64,000 bases of DNA. Origin: Amycolatopsis sp. EV170708-02-1 (GTDB lineage Bacteria; Actinomycetota; Actinomycetes; Mycobacteriales; Pseudonocardiaceae). The stretch lies in assembly GCF_022479115.1 (NCBI RefSeq), contig NZ_CP092497.1, positions 372,001 to 436,000 on the forward strand, in the 5' to 3' direction. This document shows, piece after piece, positions 16,365 through 24,363 of this stretch (positions are counted from its first letter, which is position 1; every line of letters starts with the position of its first letter). Both the position numbers and the translations under genes were made by a program. The notes under the pieces are model-generated. The model had not been told where the DNA came from. It did not search any database and worked only from the letters and a program-made list of their open reading frames with translations.

Positions 16365-17621
16365 TCAGCCACCGGCGGCCACCGAGGGCAGCAGGGGGTG
16401 CGCGGTCAGCCGGACCTGGGCCATGGCCTTGTCCAGCACCGCTTCGCAGTCGTCGGGGTCGGCGCCCGCGCAGATCACGTACGCGTGGCGCGAAATGAAC
16501 TCGGCAGGCGGCAGCCGCAGACGCGAACCCGGCTCGACGAGCCGGTCCGCCGCGAGGATTCCATTGTTCCGCAAGGAATCCGGCACGGACACGGACTCGA
16601 CGACGCAGTCCTGTCTCGGGTAGCCGAACCGGACGCCGACCCACCGGGGCTCCGCCTCGTGCGGGATGTGGGGACGCATGCCGAGCGCGACGTCGACCGC
16701 GGCCGCGCCGGGGTCGATCCCGGTCGCGAACTTGGCGAGCAACGGGATCAGGTCGCCGCCGAGCCTGCCATTGATTTCCACGATCACCGGCCCCCGCTCG
16801 GTGAGCTTGAGCTCGGTGTGGGTGATGCCGTACCGGAAGTCGATCGCGCCGTGCGCACGGGCCAGTGTCGAGCGCAGGGCCGGGTCGGCGAGCAGTTCGT
16901 CCGCGGAACTGACCAGGTGGCCGAGCTCCTCGAAGTACGGATGCATGCCGACCGTTTTGCGGGCGACGAACATCGGCGTGTACTCACCGTCGACGACGGC
17001 GCCGTCCACACTGATCTCCGGGCCGCTCAGGTACTCCTCGACCAGCGCCCCGCCCTTGTAGGCGGGAGAGCCGTTGAAGCTGGCGTCCTCCGCGGTCCGG
17101 AACGCCTTCCGCACCGCCTCGGCGTCTTCCGCGAGGCTGACGCCGATGCTGGCCCCGCCGCCGCGCGGTTTGACGACGACCGGATACCCGATCCGCTCCG
17201 CCACGCGGACCGCCTGCTCGTCGTCGTGCACGAACCCGAAATCGGGCTGCGCGACGCCGGCCGCCGTGAGCGTCCGGCGGCTGAACCATTTGTCACGGCA
17301 GCCTTCGATCGCGGAGACCCCGGCGCCCGGCACGCCGAGTTCGTCCGCGACGTGCGCCGCCGCCACGATCAGCGCCTCGTCCCAGCACACCACGCCGAGC
17401 ACCGGCGTGGTGGCGTGGAGCGCTCGGGCCGCGGCCAGCACGGCGTCCTGGTCCTGCGTGTCCAGCACGGTCGCGCCGGTGATGTAGCGCTCCTGCCAGG
17501 TCGGTTCGGTCCCGTTGAACAACCACAAGGGATGCCGGTGCCCGGCCGACGCCAACAGGTACTCCCGGTACGGCCGCATCCCGCAGCCGATCACCAGGAC
17601 AACACCCTCCGCTGAGCTCAT
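16365..17621 (-). CDS. ATP-grasp ligase, first gene of the biosynthetic operon
   Basis: A 418-residue ATP-grasp enzyme of the carboxylate-amine ligase type. An N-terminal Rossmann segment (VVLVIGCGMRPYREYLL) is followed by YPVVVKPRGGGASIGV (ATP-binding loop), ALVEEYLSGPEISVDG and the Mg-binding VIVEINGRLGGDLIPLL. ATG 17621 follows GGGGAGAGGG. It shares fold but little obvious sequence with the other ligase at 8658-9938, so two successive amide bonds are possible. The shared motif at 17677-17712 lies 56 bases upstream, making this the promoter-proximal gene. Substrates are unknown. Confidence 0.8.
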   Translation of the reverse strand: MSSAEGVVLVIGCGMRPYREYLLASAGHRHPLWLFNGTEPTWQERYITGATVLDTQDQDAVLAAARALHATTPVLGVVCWDEALIVAAAHVADELGVPGAGVSAIEGCRDKWFSRRTLTAAGVAQPDFGFVHDDEQAVRVAERIGYPVVVKPRGGGASIGVSLAEDAEAVRKAFRTAEDASFNGSPAYKGGALVEEYLSGPEISVDGAVVDGEYTPMFVARKTVGMHPYFEELGHLVSSADELLADPALRSTLARAHGAIDFRYGITHTELKLTERGPVIVEINGRLGGDLIPLLAKFATGIDPGAAAVDVALGMRPHIPHEAEPRWVGVRFGYPRQDCVVESVSVPDSLRNNGILAADRLVEPGSRLRLPPAEFISRHAYVICAGADPDDCEAVLDKAMAQVRLTAHPLLPSVAAGG

Positions 17622-17676
17622 TCCCTCTCCCCACCAGCCCGTCACTTCGTCGCGGGCTACTACATCCCGGGGCGGG

Positions 17677-17712
17677 TTGACCGGAACCCTTGATTCGGGA
17701 AGAACAATCAAC
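17677..17712 (-). promoter_or_regulatory. Cluster-specific promoter/operator motif, copy 2
   Basis: TTGACCGGAA (17677-17686), a 14-base spacer, then AGAACAATCAAC (17701-17712). It is almost the same distance from the start codon (56 bases) as copy 1 (58 bases). The spacer sequences are unrelated, so the conserved blocks are unlikely to be leftover duplication. A divergent gene starts at 17769, so the site could also influence that gene. Confidence 0.65.
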
Positions 17713-17768
17713 GAGATGCGTGGTGCCGAGACGGATGCCATGAGGAATGCGACCGGCAGGAGGCCGTG

Positions 17769-18320
17769 ATGCTCGAACCCCAGACCGCGGACGGGAAGGT
17801 GCTCTGGCACTTCACGATGTCGCTCGACGGCTTCGTCGCGGGCCCGGGCCACAGCATGGACTGGATGACCGGCACCACCTTCCGGCCGGACCTGGTCGGC
17901 GAATACGCCACGACCACCGGCGCCGTCCTCGGCGGCCGCGACGGCTGGGACGCCTACCCCGACCCGAGCGGCATCTACGGGGGCGCCTGGAAAGGGCCGC
18001 TGTTCGTCCTCACCCACCACCCCGAGGACGCCACACCGGCCCCCGGCGTCACGTTCCTGAACTGCGGTGTCGAAGACGCCGTCCGGATCGGCCTGGAAGC
18101 GGCGAAGGGGAAGAACCTCGAAGTGTTCTCGCCGGACATCGGCAGGCAACTGCTCGCCTTGGGGTTGATCGACGAGATCGACCTGCACATCGCGCCGGTG
18201 CTGCTCGGCGACGGCGTCCGGCTGTACGACCATCCTGGCGGGGCGCCGATCCACCTGCTCGGCGTCGGCCGGGAAGACCCACGCGCTGCGATCGACGTCC
18301 GGTTCCGGCCGGACCGGTGA
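17769..18320 (+). CDS. Dihydrofolate-reductase-like (RibD C-terminal family) protein
   Basis: A 183-residue member of the RibD_C/DHFR-like reductase family: KVLWHFTMSLDGFVAG at the N-terminus, TGAVLGGRDGWDAYP, and a C-terminal GLIDEIDLHIAPVLLGDGVRLYD. Such proteins are NADPH-dependent reductases or unassigned relatives common in actinomycetes. ATG 17769 follows AGGAGG with a 5-base spacer. It is divergent from the biosynthetic operon with 147 bases between; there is no sign that it belongs to the pathway. Confidence 0.8.
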   Translation: MLEPQTADGKVLWHFTMSLDGFVAGPGHSMDWMTGTTFRPDLVGEYATTTGAVLGGRDGWDAYPDPSGIYGGAWKGPLFVLTHHPEDATPAPGVTFLNCGVEDAVRIGLEAAKGKNLEVFSPDIGRQLLALGLIDEIDLHIAPVLLGDGVRLYDHPGGAPIHLLGVGREDPRAAIDVRFRPDR

Positions 18321-18368
18321 GCCGAGTGCACCCGATGCCATATCGGGCGCACTCGACTCGCCGGGGAG

Positions 18369-18776
18369 CTAGGATTGGATGACGTTCACCATCCACGAGA
18401 TGCCGAACTTGTCGGTGCAGGCACCGAATTCGTCACCCCACATCTGCTTTTCGAAGGGCACCGAAACGGTACCTTCGGCGGAGAGTTTCTCCCAGTATCC
18501 GCGCAATTCCTCACCGTCGTCACCGCTGAGGCTGACCGACACGTTGGTGCCCGGCCGGTGCCCCATTCCCGGCGGCGTGTCCGACGCCATGATCGTGTAA
18601 CCGCTCGGGGAATCGAGCTGGCTGTGCATGATCTGATCCTCCGCCGGCGTTCCCGCCATACCGGACTCACCGAACGTATTCAGCGTCAGTTCTCCGCCGA
18701 ACACCGACTTGTAGAACTCCATGGCCTGCCGGGCGTCGCCGGCGAAGCTGATGTAGGGATTGAGACGAGAAGCCAC
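18369..18776 (-). CDS. PhnB/VOC-superfamily (glyoxalase-like) protein
   Basis: A 135-residue protein of the PhnB-like branch of the vicinal oxygen chelate fold: RLNPYISFAGDARQAMEFYK at the start, FGGELTLNTFGESG, and QMWGDEFGACTDKFGISWMV at the end, the typical terminal motif. Function within this branch is generally unknown. GTG 18776 was chosen because AAGGAG lies 7 bases upstream. It ends convergently with the DHFR-like gene. Confidence 0.85.
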   Translation of the reverse strand: MASRLNPYISFAGDARQAMEFYKSVFGGELTLNTFGESGMAGTPAEDQIMHSQLDSPSGYTIMASDTPPGMGHRPGTNVSVSLSGDDGEELRGYWEKLSAEGTVSVPFEKQMWGDEFGACTDKFGISWMVNVIQS

Positions 18777-18935
18777 TGGAACGCTCCTTCTGTTCGGGTC
18801 ACGAGCATCCTGGCAGACACCCCCTGCCGCGACAACGGACGGACTACGGCCGGGTGAATCCTTCGCGCAACGAAAATTCAACCCCGTTCGCCGAATACGT
18901 GAGCGATTTCCCGAGCGCCGCTTTAATGTCGGCAC

Positions 18936-19526
18936 ATGCCCGCCTTCCGGATCCACCCCGCGACGGCCGACCGGTTCGGCGACGTCGCGACGATCCTCAA
19001 TCCGAACGGGAACGACCGCGCCTGCTGGTGTCTCGCCTACCGCGCGAAACCCGCCGACTACAGCCGGCTGCGCGGTGACGAACGCGCCGAACACGTCCGC
19101 GCCCTGTGCGCGGCGGATCCGGCGCCCGGCGTGCTCGCCTACCACGGCGCCACCCCGGTCGGCTGGTGCGGCGTCGGCCCGCGCGCGCAGCTGCACCGGA
19201 TGACGCGGTCGCGCACGATGCCGCCGATCGACGACGTCCCGGCGTGGACGGTCATCTGCTTCGTCGTCCGGGCGGGCCATCGCCGGAAGGGCGTGGCGCA
19301 CGCGCTGCTGGACGGCGCCGTCTCCTACGCGCGGTCGCACGGCGCCCCCGTCATCGAGGGCTATCCCGTCGACCCCGGCGAAGGGCGGATCAACTCCTCC
19401 GCCGCCCACGTGGGGACCATCGGCCTGTTCTCGGCCGCGGGGTTCGAACTGGTCGAAGAGACCAAGGCGCGGTCGGACCGGAAACCGCGCTGGCTCATGC
19501 GGCTGGACCTGCGCTCCGGCCCTTGA
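18936..19526 (+). CDS. GNAT N-acetyltransferase
   Basis: A 196-residue GNAT-fold protein. The acetyl-CoA loop region is FVVRAGHRRKGVAHALLDGA (the R/QxxGxG/A equivalent is RRKGVA), followed by GAPVIEGYPVD and a C-terminal GLFSAAGFELVEE. A Cys/Trp-rich N-terminal NDRACWCLAYR is typical of a common actinomycete subgroup. The substrate is not predictable. It stands alone, with a hairpin-rich gap downstream. Confidence 0.8.
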   Translation: MPAFRIHPATADRFGDVATILNPNGNDRACWCLAYRAKPADYSRLRGDERAEHVRALCAADPAPGVLAYHGATPVGWCGVGPRAQLHRMTRSRTMPPIDDVPAWTVICFVVRAGHRRKGVAHALLDGAVSYARSHGAPVIEGYPVDPGEGRINSSAAHVGTIGLFSAAGFELVEETKARSDRKPRWLMRLDLRSGP

Positions 19527-19887
19527 GCGGCGCGGCGCGAAGCCTCGGACTCCCACCGCCGCAGGGACAGCAGCGTTGCGAAAGCGGCTTTCGCAACCCT
19601 CCCCCAAAGCGCCGCGCCCCGGCCGGAAACCCGCGCTGGCTCGTGCGGCTGGTGCTGGGCGCCGGTTCGTGAGCGGCGACCGGCCCGGCCCAGGGTGTCG
19701 CGAAAGCCACTTTCGGGACACCAGATCTCCCGAAAGTGGCTTTCGCGACACCACCCCACGAGCCACCCGACCACCGCGGGCCGAAGGGGCCTTTCACCGC
19801 GTCAGATGCGGCGAAGGACGCTTTCAGCCCACCGCGCCTCGATAGCTACCGATTGACTTTCGATAGATAACGCGCGAAACTCGATGC
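19527..19887. repeat. Gap with three palindromic hairpin elements
   Basis: No gene is seen. Positions 19575-19597 form a perfect palindrome (GTTGCGAAAGC and its complement). Positions 19694-19718 and 19728-19752 are a perfect 25-base inverted repeat with a 9-base loop, built on the same GCGAAAG core. Positions 19783-19831 hold an imperfect GGCCTTTCACCGC/GCGGCGAAGG unit related to those at 25756 and 58497. The last 50 bases are AT-richer, with a repeated CGATAG, and probably hold the promoter of the gene at 19888. Confidence 0.8.
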
Positions 19888-20367
19888 ATGATCACAGGTC
19901 AACGGGCGGTCGCGCCCCTGCGGGTGTTCCTCGTGCTGCTCTTCGGGATCCTGGTCCTCTTCCAGACCATGTCCCTGCCAGGGCAGTTCGCGCATATGGC
20001 TCGGCAGGATCCGGAGATGGCGTACCTGCGCTGGCCCGCGACGGCGGTCTCCGTCTTCTGGGTGCTGTGCGTCCAGGTCGTGATCGTCGCCACCTGGCAA
20101 CTGCTCTCCCTGGTCAAGAAGGACCGGATCTTCACCGAGGCGTCCTTGAGATGGGTGGACGCGATCGTGTGGGCGATCCTCGCGGGCTGGGTGGTGCTCG
20201 CGGGCGTGTTCCTCTACGTCGGCTTCAACGCCGACGACCCCGGCCTGCCGCTGTTGTTGTTCCTGGCGTTGATCGGCGTCGCCGTGCTCGGCCTGCTCAT
20301 GATCGTGCTGCGCACCCTGCTGCGGCAGGCCACCACCCTGCGCTCCGACCTCGAACAGGTGATCTGA
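19888..20367 (+). CDS. DUF2975 membrane protein
   Basis: A 159-residue protein with four hydrophobic segments (about residues 10-30, 48-70, 88-112 and 120-142) and a cytosolic LLSLVKKDRIFTEASLRWVDAI loop, the DUF2975 pattern. These proteins are regularly encoded next to a small XRE regulator, as here, with the stop and next start sharing one base (TGATG). The pair resembles membrane-linked regulatory switches of unknown signal. Confidence 0.8.
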   Translation: MITGQRAVAPLRVFLVLLFGILVLFQTMSLPGQFAHMARQDPEMAYLRWPATAVSVFWVLCVQVVIVATWQLLSLVKKDRIFTEASLRWVDAIVWAILAGWVVLAGVFLYVGFNADDPGLPLLLFLALIGVAVLGLLMIVLRTLLRQATTLRSDLEQVI

Positions 20368-20579
20368 TGCCGATCGTCGTCCGCATCGACGTCGAGCTGG
20401 CCAAACGCAAGATGAGCGTCGGCGAGTTCGCCGAACTCGTCGGGCTCACCCCGGCGAACGTCGCGGTGCTGAAGAACGGCCGCGCCAAGGCCGTCCGGTT
20501 CAGCACTCTCGAGGCGATGTGCCGGGTGCTCGAATGCCAGCCCGGAGACCTGCTCGAATGGGTCGAAGACGAGCCTTAA
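20367..20579 (+). CDS. Small XRE-family (YozG-like) regulator
   Basis: A 70-residue helix-turn-helix protein, little more than the DNA-binding domain: LAKRKMSVGEFAELVGLTPANVAVLKNG with the recognition helix around VAVLKNGRAKAVRF and the closing LECQPGDLLEW seen in this group. It is translated with the DUF2975 gene. It is probably an autoregulator whose activity depends on the membrane partner. It ends convergently with the P450 at 20576, overlapping by four bases. Confidence 0.85.
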   Translation: MPIVVRIDVELAKRKMSVGEFAELVGLTPANVAVLKNGRAKAVRFSTLEAMCRVLECQPGDLLEWVEDEP

Positions 20580-21889
20580 GCCGCCGAGAACCTCAGGTGG
20601 AAGTTGTCCAGCGTCGCGGGCAACGGCCGCTCCGGCCCGAGGACGGCACCGGAGGCCAGTTCGAAGCGGCGATCCTTGATCAGGTGCGCCAGCATCGTGC
20701 TCGCGCAGAACAGCACCAGATCCCGGCCGGGGCAGATGGCGGGCCCGGCACTGAACGGGACCAGCGCCGGATTCGCCGCCGCGCTGCCGTCCAGCCAGAT
20801 CCCGGGTTCGAACCGGTCGGCATAGGGCAGCGATTCGGGATCGCGGTGGAAGAACGGGGTGAAGATCAGCACAGTGGTCCCCGCGGGTCCCCACGCCGTC
20901 TCGGCCGTGCTCTCACGCAGCAGCGCCGGAGTGGTCGGCCACAGCCGGACCGATTCGAGGGCGCAGGCGCGCAGGTACGGGAACCGGCCGGGCAGGCTGA
21001 GGTCGGCGGCCGCGACCTCCTCGTCGGCGCGTTCCCGTGCGGCCGGATGGGTGGCCAGCAGCGCGAGCGCGCGGTAGGTGACGATCCCGGCGGCGTCGAA
21101 CGCGAAGAGCCAGTGGGCGACCTGGTCGGCGACGACCTCCATCGTCCGCTCGCCCGCCGGGCCCGCCGAGGCGATGGCTTCGGCCAGGCTCCCCGGCTCG
21201 GCCCGTTCCAGATGGCCGATGAGCCGGGTGCGGAATTGATCGTGGAGCCGGTCGCGCCGAGGGCGCGCGTACGCCCAGTTCGCGTCCTTCCGCAGCCGGG
21301 CGAGCATGTCGGTGAGGCCGTCGTCGCCCGCCGCGGACTCGCCGAGCGTGACCCGGCGGACGATCCGCCACCAAGCGACGTTGAAGGTGTCCCAGTCCAG
21401 CGTGCCGCCGTCCCAGAGCGACGCCGTTTCCTCGCCGATCGCCGCGGCGAAGGGGGCGGCGAGGTCGTGCAACGGCTTGCCAGGTTCGAGGACCTCCTCG
21501 TTGAAGCCGCGGCGCGGCGCCCGCTCCACCGCGTCCGACACGAGTACGCCGTGGGGCTGGAAATGTCCCAGCGCCGCCCGCTTCTCCTTGGTCGACGGGC
21601 TGAACGGGACCGGCGCGGCGGCGAGCACGTCACCGACGTCGTCCCCGGACAGCGCGAGGTCGATCGCCCGGCCGGGCACCCGCAGGCGCAGCGGCCCGGG
21701 GCCGTACTGGGACCGGAGCCGGCACAGCAGCCGCACCGCGGGGCGGTCCAGCTGGAGTTTCTGCGCCACGGCCAGCCCCAGCGGCCGCCGTTTGATCACC
21801 CCGCCCGCGAGCGTGGGCAGCACGACCCGCAACGCGACACGCACGGTGTCCTGAACGGAAGCGATGGCTGGTTCGGTCGTAGTCGCCAT
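20576..21889 (-). CDS. Cytochrome P450
   Basis: A 437-residue P450. The heme ligand sits in PFSAGPAICPGRDL, the K-helix ExxR is ESVR, and the I-helix carries FDAAGIVTYRA, so the oxygen-activating threonine is present. The N-terminus (TVRVALRVVLPTLAGGVIKRRP) is longer than in soluble CYP105/107 enzymes and mildly hydrophobic, as in the class with bacterial long-chain P450s. No ferredoxin or reductase gene is adjacent. Substrate is unknown; it is not linked to the biosynthetic operon. Confidence 0.85.
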   Translation of the reverse strand: MATTTEPAIASVQDTVRVALRVVLPTLAGGVIKRRPLGLAVAQKLQLDRPAVRLLCRLRSQYGPGPLRLRVPGRAIDLALSGDDVGDVLAAAPVPFSPSTKEKRAALGHFQPHGVLVSDAVERAPRRGFNEEVLEPGKPLHDLAAPFAAAIGEETASLWDGGTLDWDTFNVAWWRIVRRVTLGESAAGDDGLTDMLARLRKDANWAYARPRRDRLHDQFRTRLIGHLERAEPGSLAEAIASAGPAGERTMEVVADQVAHWLFAFDAAGIVTYRALALLATHPAARERADEEVAAADLSLPGRFPYLRACALESVRLWPTTPALLRESTAETAWGPAGTTVLIFTPFFHRDPESLPYADRFEPGIWLDGSAAANPALVPFSAGPAICPGRDLVLFCASTMLAHLIKDRRFELASGAVLGPERPLPATLDNFHLRFSAA

Positions 21890-21960
21890 GGCGAGGGGCT
21901 ACCCGCCGCGGCGCGCACGTAACCGGTTTGCCCCACGGCCGGGCGGGGAATCCGGCGGCC

Positions 21961-22581
21961 ATGGCGACCAAGGCACCCGGGGCGGATCCGCCCGAGACCG
22001 CCGACCTGGGCGAGCTGCGTTCGGCGGCGTCCGGGTGCCGCGGCTGCGACCTCTACCGTGATGCCACCCAGACCGTCTTCGGCGAAGGCCCGCGCGCGGC
22101 GGAGACCATGGTGATCGGCGAACAACCCGGTGACCAGGAGGATCGCCAAGGCGCCCCGTTCGTCGGACCCGCGGGACGGCTGCTCGACCGGGCCCTCGGC
22201 GAAGCGGGCTTCGACCGCCGGAAGATCTACGTCACCAACGCGGTCAAGCACTTCAAGTTCAAACGGGACGAGCGCGGCAAGCGGCGGATCCACAAGACGC
22301 CGTCGAAGACCGAGATCGTCGCCTGCCGTCCGTGGCTGCACGCCGAGCTGGCGGCGGTCCACCCGGATCTGCTCATCTTCCTCGGCGCGACGGCGGCGAA
22401 GGCGCTGCTGGGCGACGATTTCCGCATCACCCGAAGCCGCGGCGAGCGGATCGGCCTCGCCGAGTTCGCCGCCACCGCGGTCGCCACCGTGCACCCGTCC
22501 GCGGTACTGCGCGCGCCGGATCGCGACGAGGCCTACCAGGCCTTCGTCGCGGATCTCGTGGCGGCGCGTGGTGCCCGCTGA
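21961..22581 (+). CDS. UdgX-type uracil-DNA glycosylase
   Basis: A 206-residue family-4-like uracil-DNA glycosylase. Motif A is GEQPGDQEDRQGAPFVGPAG (53-72), and the family-specific loop KRRIHKTPSK (107-116) contains H111, equivalent to the histidine that in mycobacterial UdgX forms a covalent bond with uracil-containing DNA. Motif C is TVHPSAVLR. Iron-sulfur cysteines C26, C29 and C122 are visible; I cannot assign a fourth ligand. ATG 21961 gives the family length. The enzyme acts in repair of uracil in DNA. Confidence 0.85.
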   Translation: MATKAPGADPPETADLGELRSAASGCRGCDLYRDATQTVFGEGPRAAETMVIGEQPGDQEDRQGAPFVGPAGRLLDRALGEAGFDRRKIYVTNAVKHFKFKRDERGKRRIHKTPSKTEIVACRPWLHAELAAVHPDLLIFLGATAAKALLGDDFRITRSRGERIGLAEFAATAVATVHPSAVLRAPDRDEAYQAFVADLVAARGAR

Positions 22582-22582
22582 A

Positions 22583-22774
22583 TCAAGCCACTTCGGAGCT
22601 GCGGCCGCTGTCGTGCAGGCCGAGCATGTCCAGCAGGGTCGCGCAGTCTTCGGGGCTCTTGGCCCGCGAAGCCACGGCGAGGGCCGCCTTACGCCGGATG
22701 GCCTCTTGCTCCGGCGTGTCCTGGCCGTCCGGCAGCAGGTCCGGTACCGGATGAAGGCCGAGATCGTTGTGCAT
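22583..22774 (-). CDS. Small conserved protein, paralogue of 54112-54312
   Basis: A 63-residue soluble protein with no known function. Its C-terminal half, AKSPEDCATLLDMLGLH, matches ARDATDCRMLLEMLGLH of the small protein at 54112-54312. The N-terminus (LGLHPVPDLLPDGQ) differs. ATG 22774 follows GGGGGAA. A SigB/F-type promoter (GTGT, 16 bases, GGGTAC) lies at 22812-22837. The shared cysteine and leucine-rich block suggest a small helical binding module. Confidence 0.6.
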   Translation of the reverse strand: MHNDLGLHPVPDLLPDGQDTPEQEAIRRKAALAVASRAKSPEDCATLLDMLGLHDSGRSSEVA

Positions 22775-22811
22775 CGGTTCCCCCTTGGCTGAAGGATGAG
22801 GTGTCTGTCTG

Positions 22812-22837
22812 GTACCCGCGCTCGCGGGTTTGCACAC
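22812..22837 (-). promoter_or_regulatory. SigB/SigF-type promoter
   Basis: On the minus strand GTGT (22837-22834), a 16-base spacer and GGGTAC (22817-22812) lie upstream of the small gene at 22774. This agrees with the GNNT-N14-17-GGGTAY class. Confidence 0.5.
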
Positions 22838-22892
22838 AGGTGTCCCCGTTCGGGTGCGCGGAGACGCAGCGCTCCTACTCCGTGCGGGTGAA

Positions 22893-23855
22893 TCAGCTCC
22901 GCAGCGCCGGGAGCAGCGTGTCCTCGGCGAAGCGCAGGAATCCTTCCTGCTGGTCGCCGCCGATCTGGATCAACGCCAGATCGGTGAACCCGGCCGCCTC
23001 GAACTCGCCCGCCCGCTTCACGATCCCGTCCACGTCGGGACCGCACGGGATCGCCGCGGCGACGTCGTCCGGCGTGACGAACTGCGTGGCCCCGGCGAAC
23101 CCCGACGGCCCCGGCAGTTCGGCGTTGACCTTCCAGCCACCGCCGAACCAGCGGAACTGCTCGTGCGCCCGCCGGATCGCGGCGTCGCGATCCTCGCCCC
23201 AGGACACCGGCAGCTGCGCGATCTTCCTGGTGGGCGGGCCGAGTTTGGTGGCGTCCCACTCCCGGCTCAGGGATTCGTCCGGCTCCACCGCGATCATCGC
23301 GTCGGCGATGGGCGCGAAGCGGGTCACCGACTGCGGCCCGGACACCGCGACCGCGAGGGGGACGCGCTGCTCCGGAAGATCCCAGAGCTTCGCCGAGTCC
23401 ACCCGGAAGTGGTCACCCTTGTAGTTGAAGTAGCCGCCGTCGAAGAGCCCGCCGATGATCTGGACCGCTTCGGCGAGCATCTCGTGGCGGACGTTCGCCG
23501 GCGGCCAGCCGCGGCCGACGACGTGCTCGTTGAGGTTCTCCCCCGCGCCGAGCCCGAGGGTGAACCGGCCGTCCGACAGCGCCTGGACGGTCGCCGCCTT
23601 CTGCGCCACCACCGCCGGGTGATAGCGCATGGTCGGACACGTCACGAACGTCATCAGTTCGACCCGTTCGGTGCTCTGGGTGACCGCTCCCAGCACGCTC
23701 CACGCGTACGGCGAATGCCCCTGCTCGTCGAGCCACGGCGAATAGTGGTCGCTCATCACCTCGAAGTCGAAGCCCGCCTTCTCGCCCCCGGCGGCGTGTC
23801 CCACCAGGTCCTTCGGTCCGGCCTGTTCGGTCATGAGTGTGTAGCCGATGCGCAT
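22893..23855 (-). CDS. F420-dependent LLM-class oxidoreductase (TIGR03557-like)
   Basis: A 320-residue luciferase-like (beta/alpha)8 protein of the F420-dependent group close to Fgd: MSDHYSPWLDEQGHSPYAWS, FVTCPTMRYHPAVVAQKAAT and LGLGAGENLNEHVVG correspond to the F420-binding segments. It lacks the phosphate-binding residues typical of glucose-6-phosphate dehydrogenase, so the substrate is unknown. A SigB/F-type promoter precedes it at 23884-23908, back to back with that of the gene at 23967, suggesting a role in stress redox balance. Confidence 0.85.
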   Translation of the reverse strand: MRIGYTLMTEQAGPKDLVGHAAGGEKAGFDFEVMSDHYSPWLDEQGHSPYAWSVLGAVTQSTERVELMTFVTCPTMRYHPAVVAQKAATVQALSDGRFTLGLGAGENLNEHVVGRGWPPANVRHEMLAEAVQIIGGLFDGGYFNYKGDHFRVDSAKLWDLPEQRVPLAVAVSGPQSVTRFAPIADAMIAVEPDESLSREWDATKLGPPTRKIAQLPVSWGEDRDAAIRRAHEQFRWFGGGWKVNAELPGPSGFAGATQFVTPDDVAAAIPCGPDVDGIVKRAGEFEAAGFTDLALIQIGGDQQEGFLRFAEDTLLPALRS

Positions 23856-23883
23856 CGAAGCCTCCTTCGCGTCCGACCCCCGC

Positions 23884-23940
23884 GTACCCGCCCGTTCCCG
23901 GGGTCAACCGGACGTTTATCCGGCGAATCGAACGGGGTAC
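23884..23940. promoter_or_regulatory. Divergent pair of SigB/SigF-type promoters
   Basis: Plus strand: GTTT at 23914-23917, 17 bases, GGGTAC at 23935-23940, serving the gene at 23967. Minus strand: GTTG at 23908-23905, 15 bases, GGGTAC at 23889-23884, serving the LLM gene starting at 23855. Because the sigma-factor operon follows the plus-strand gene closely, this promoter may also drive the sigma factor (autoregulation). Confidence 0.6.
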
Positions 23941-23966
23941 CTGACCCGAGAAGGAGAGGAGCCGCG

Positions 23967-24299
23967 ATGCCACAGCAGGCTTGGAGCGACAAACGAGAAC
24001 GTCAGTACGAGCACATCAAGGATTCGGCGAAGGACCGGGGCGCGAGCACCGACCGCGCCGAGGAGATCGCCGCGCGGACGGTCAACAAGAACCGCGCACA
24101 GGCCGGCGAGTCCCGCGAGGCGAGCCGGACGTCGCTGAAGGACATGTCACCGCAGCGGCGTGGCGGCAAGCGATCCGGAAACCGGCTGGGCCCGAACGGC
24201 CCGACGAAGGACCAGCTCTACAACGAAGCGAAACAGCGCAACGTCAAGGGCAGGTCGAAGATGTCCAAAAAGGAGCTTCAACGAGCTCTGGGCCGTTGA
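23967..24299 (+). CDS. Small Rho-N-domain/plasmid-stabilisation-like protein
   Basis: A 110-residue, strongly basic, hydrophilic protein. The first half (WSDKRERQYEHIKDSAKDRG, AEEIAARTVNKNRAQAGES) resembles actinomycete stress proteins often called plasmid stabilisation protein; the C-terminal PTKDQLYNEAKQRNVKGRSK followed by MSKKELQRAL is a Rho-N/SAP-like nucleic-acid-binding helix pair. ATG 23967 follows AAGGAGAGGA. It has a clear SigB/F-type promoter and sits directly upstream of the anti-sigma/sigma pair. Confidence 0.75.
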   Translation: MPQQAWSDKRERQYEHIKDSAKDRGASTDRAEEIAARTVNKNRAQAGESREASRTSLKDMSPQRRGGKRSGNRLGPNGPTKDQLYNEAKQRNVKGRSKMSKKELQRALGR

Positions 24300-24363
24300 G
24301 CACGCGTCACGCGGCGGACCCCCGTCGCGGTCTTCCCACGGCCATGGACGGATGGACTCAGTA

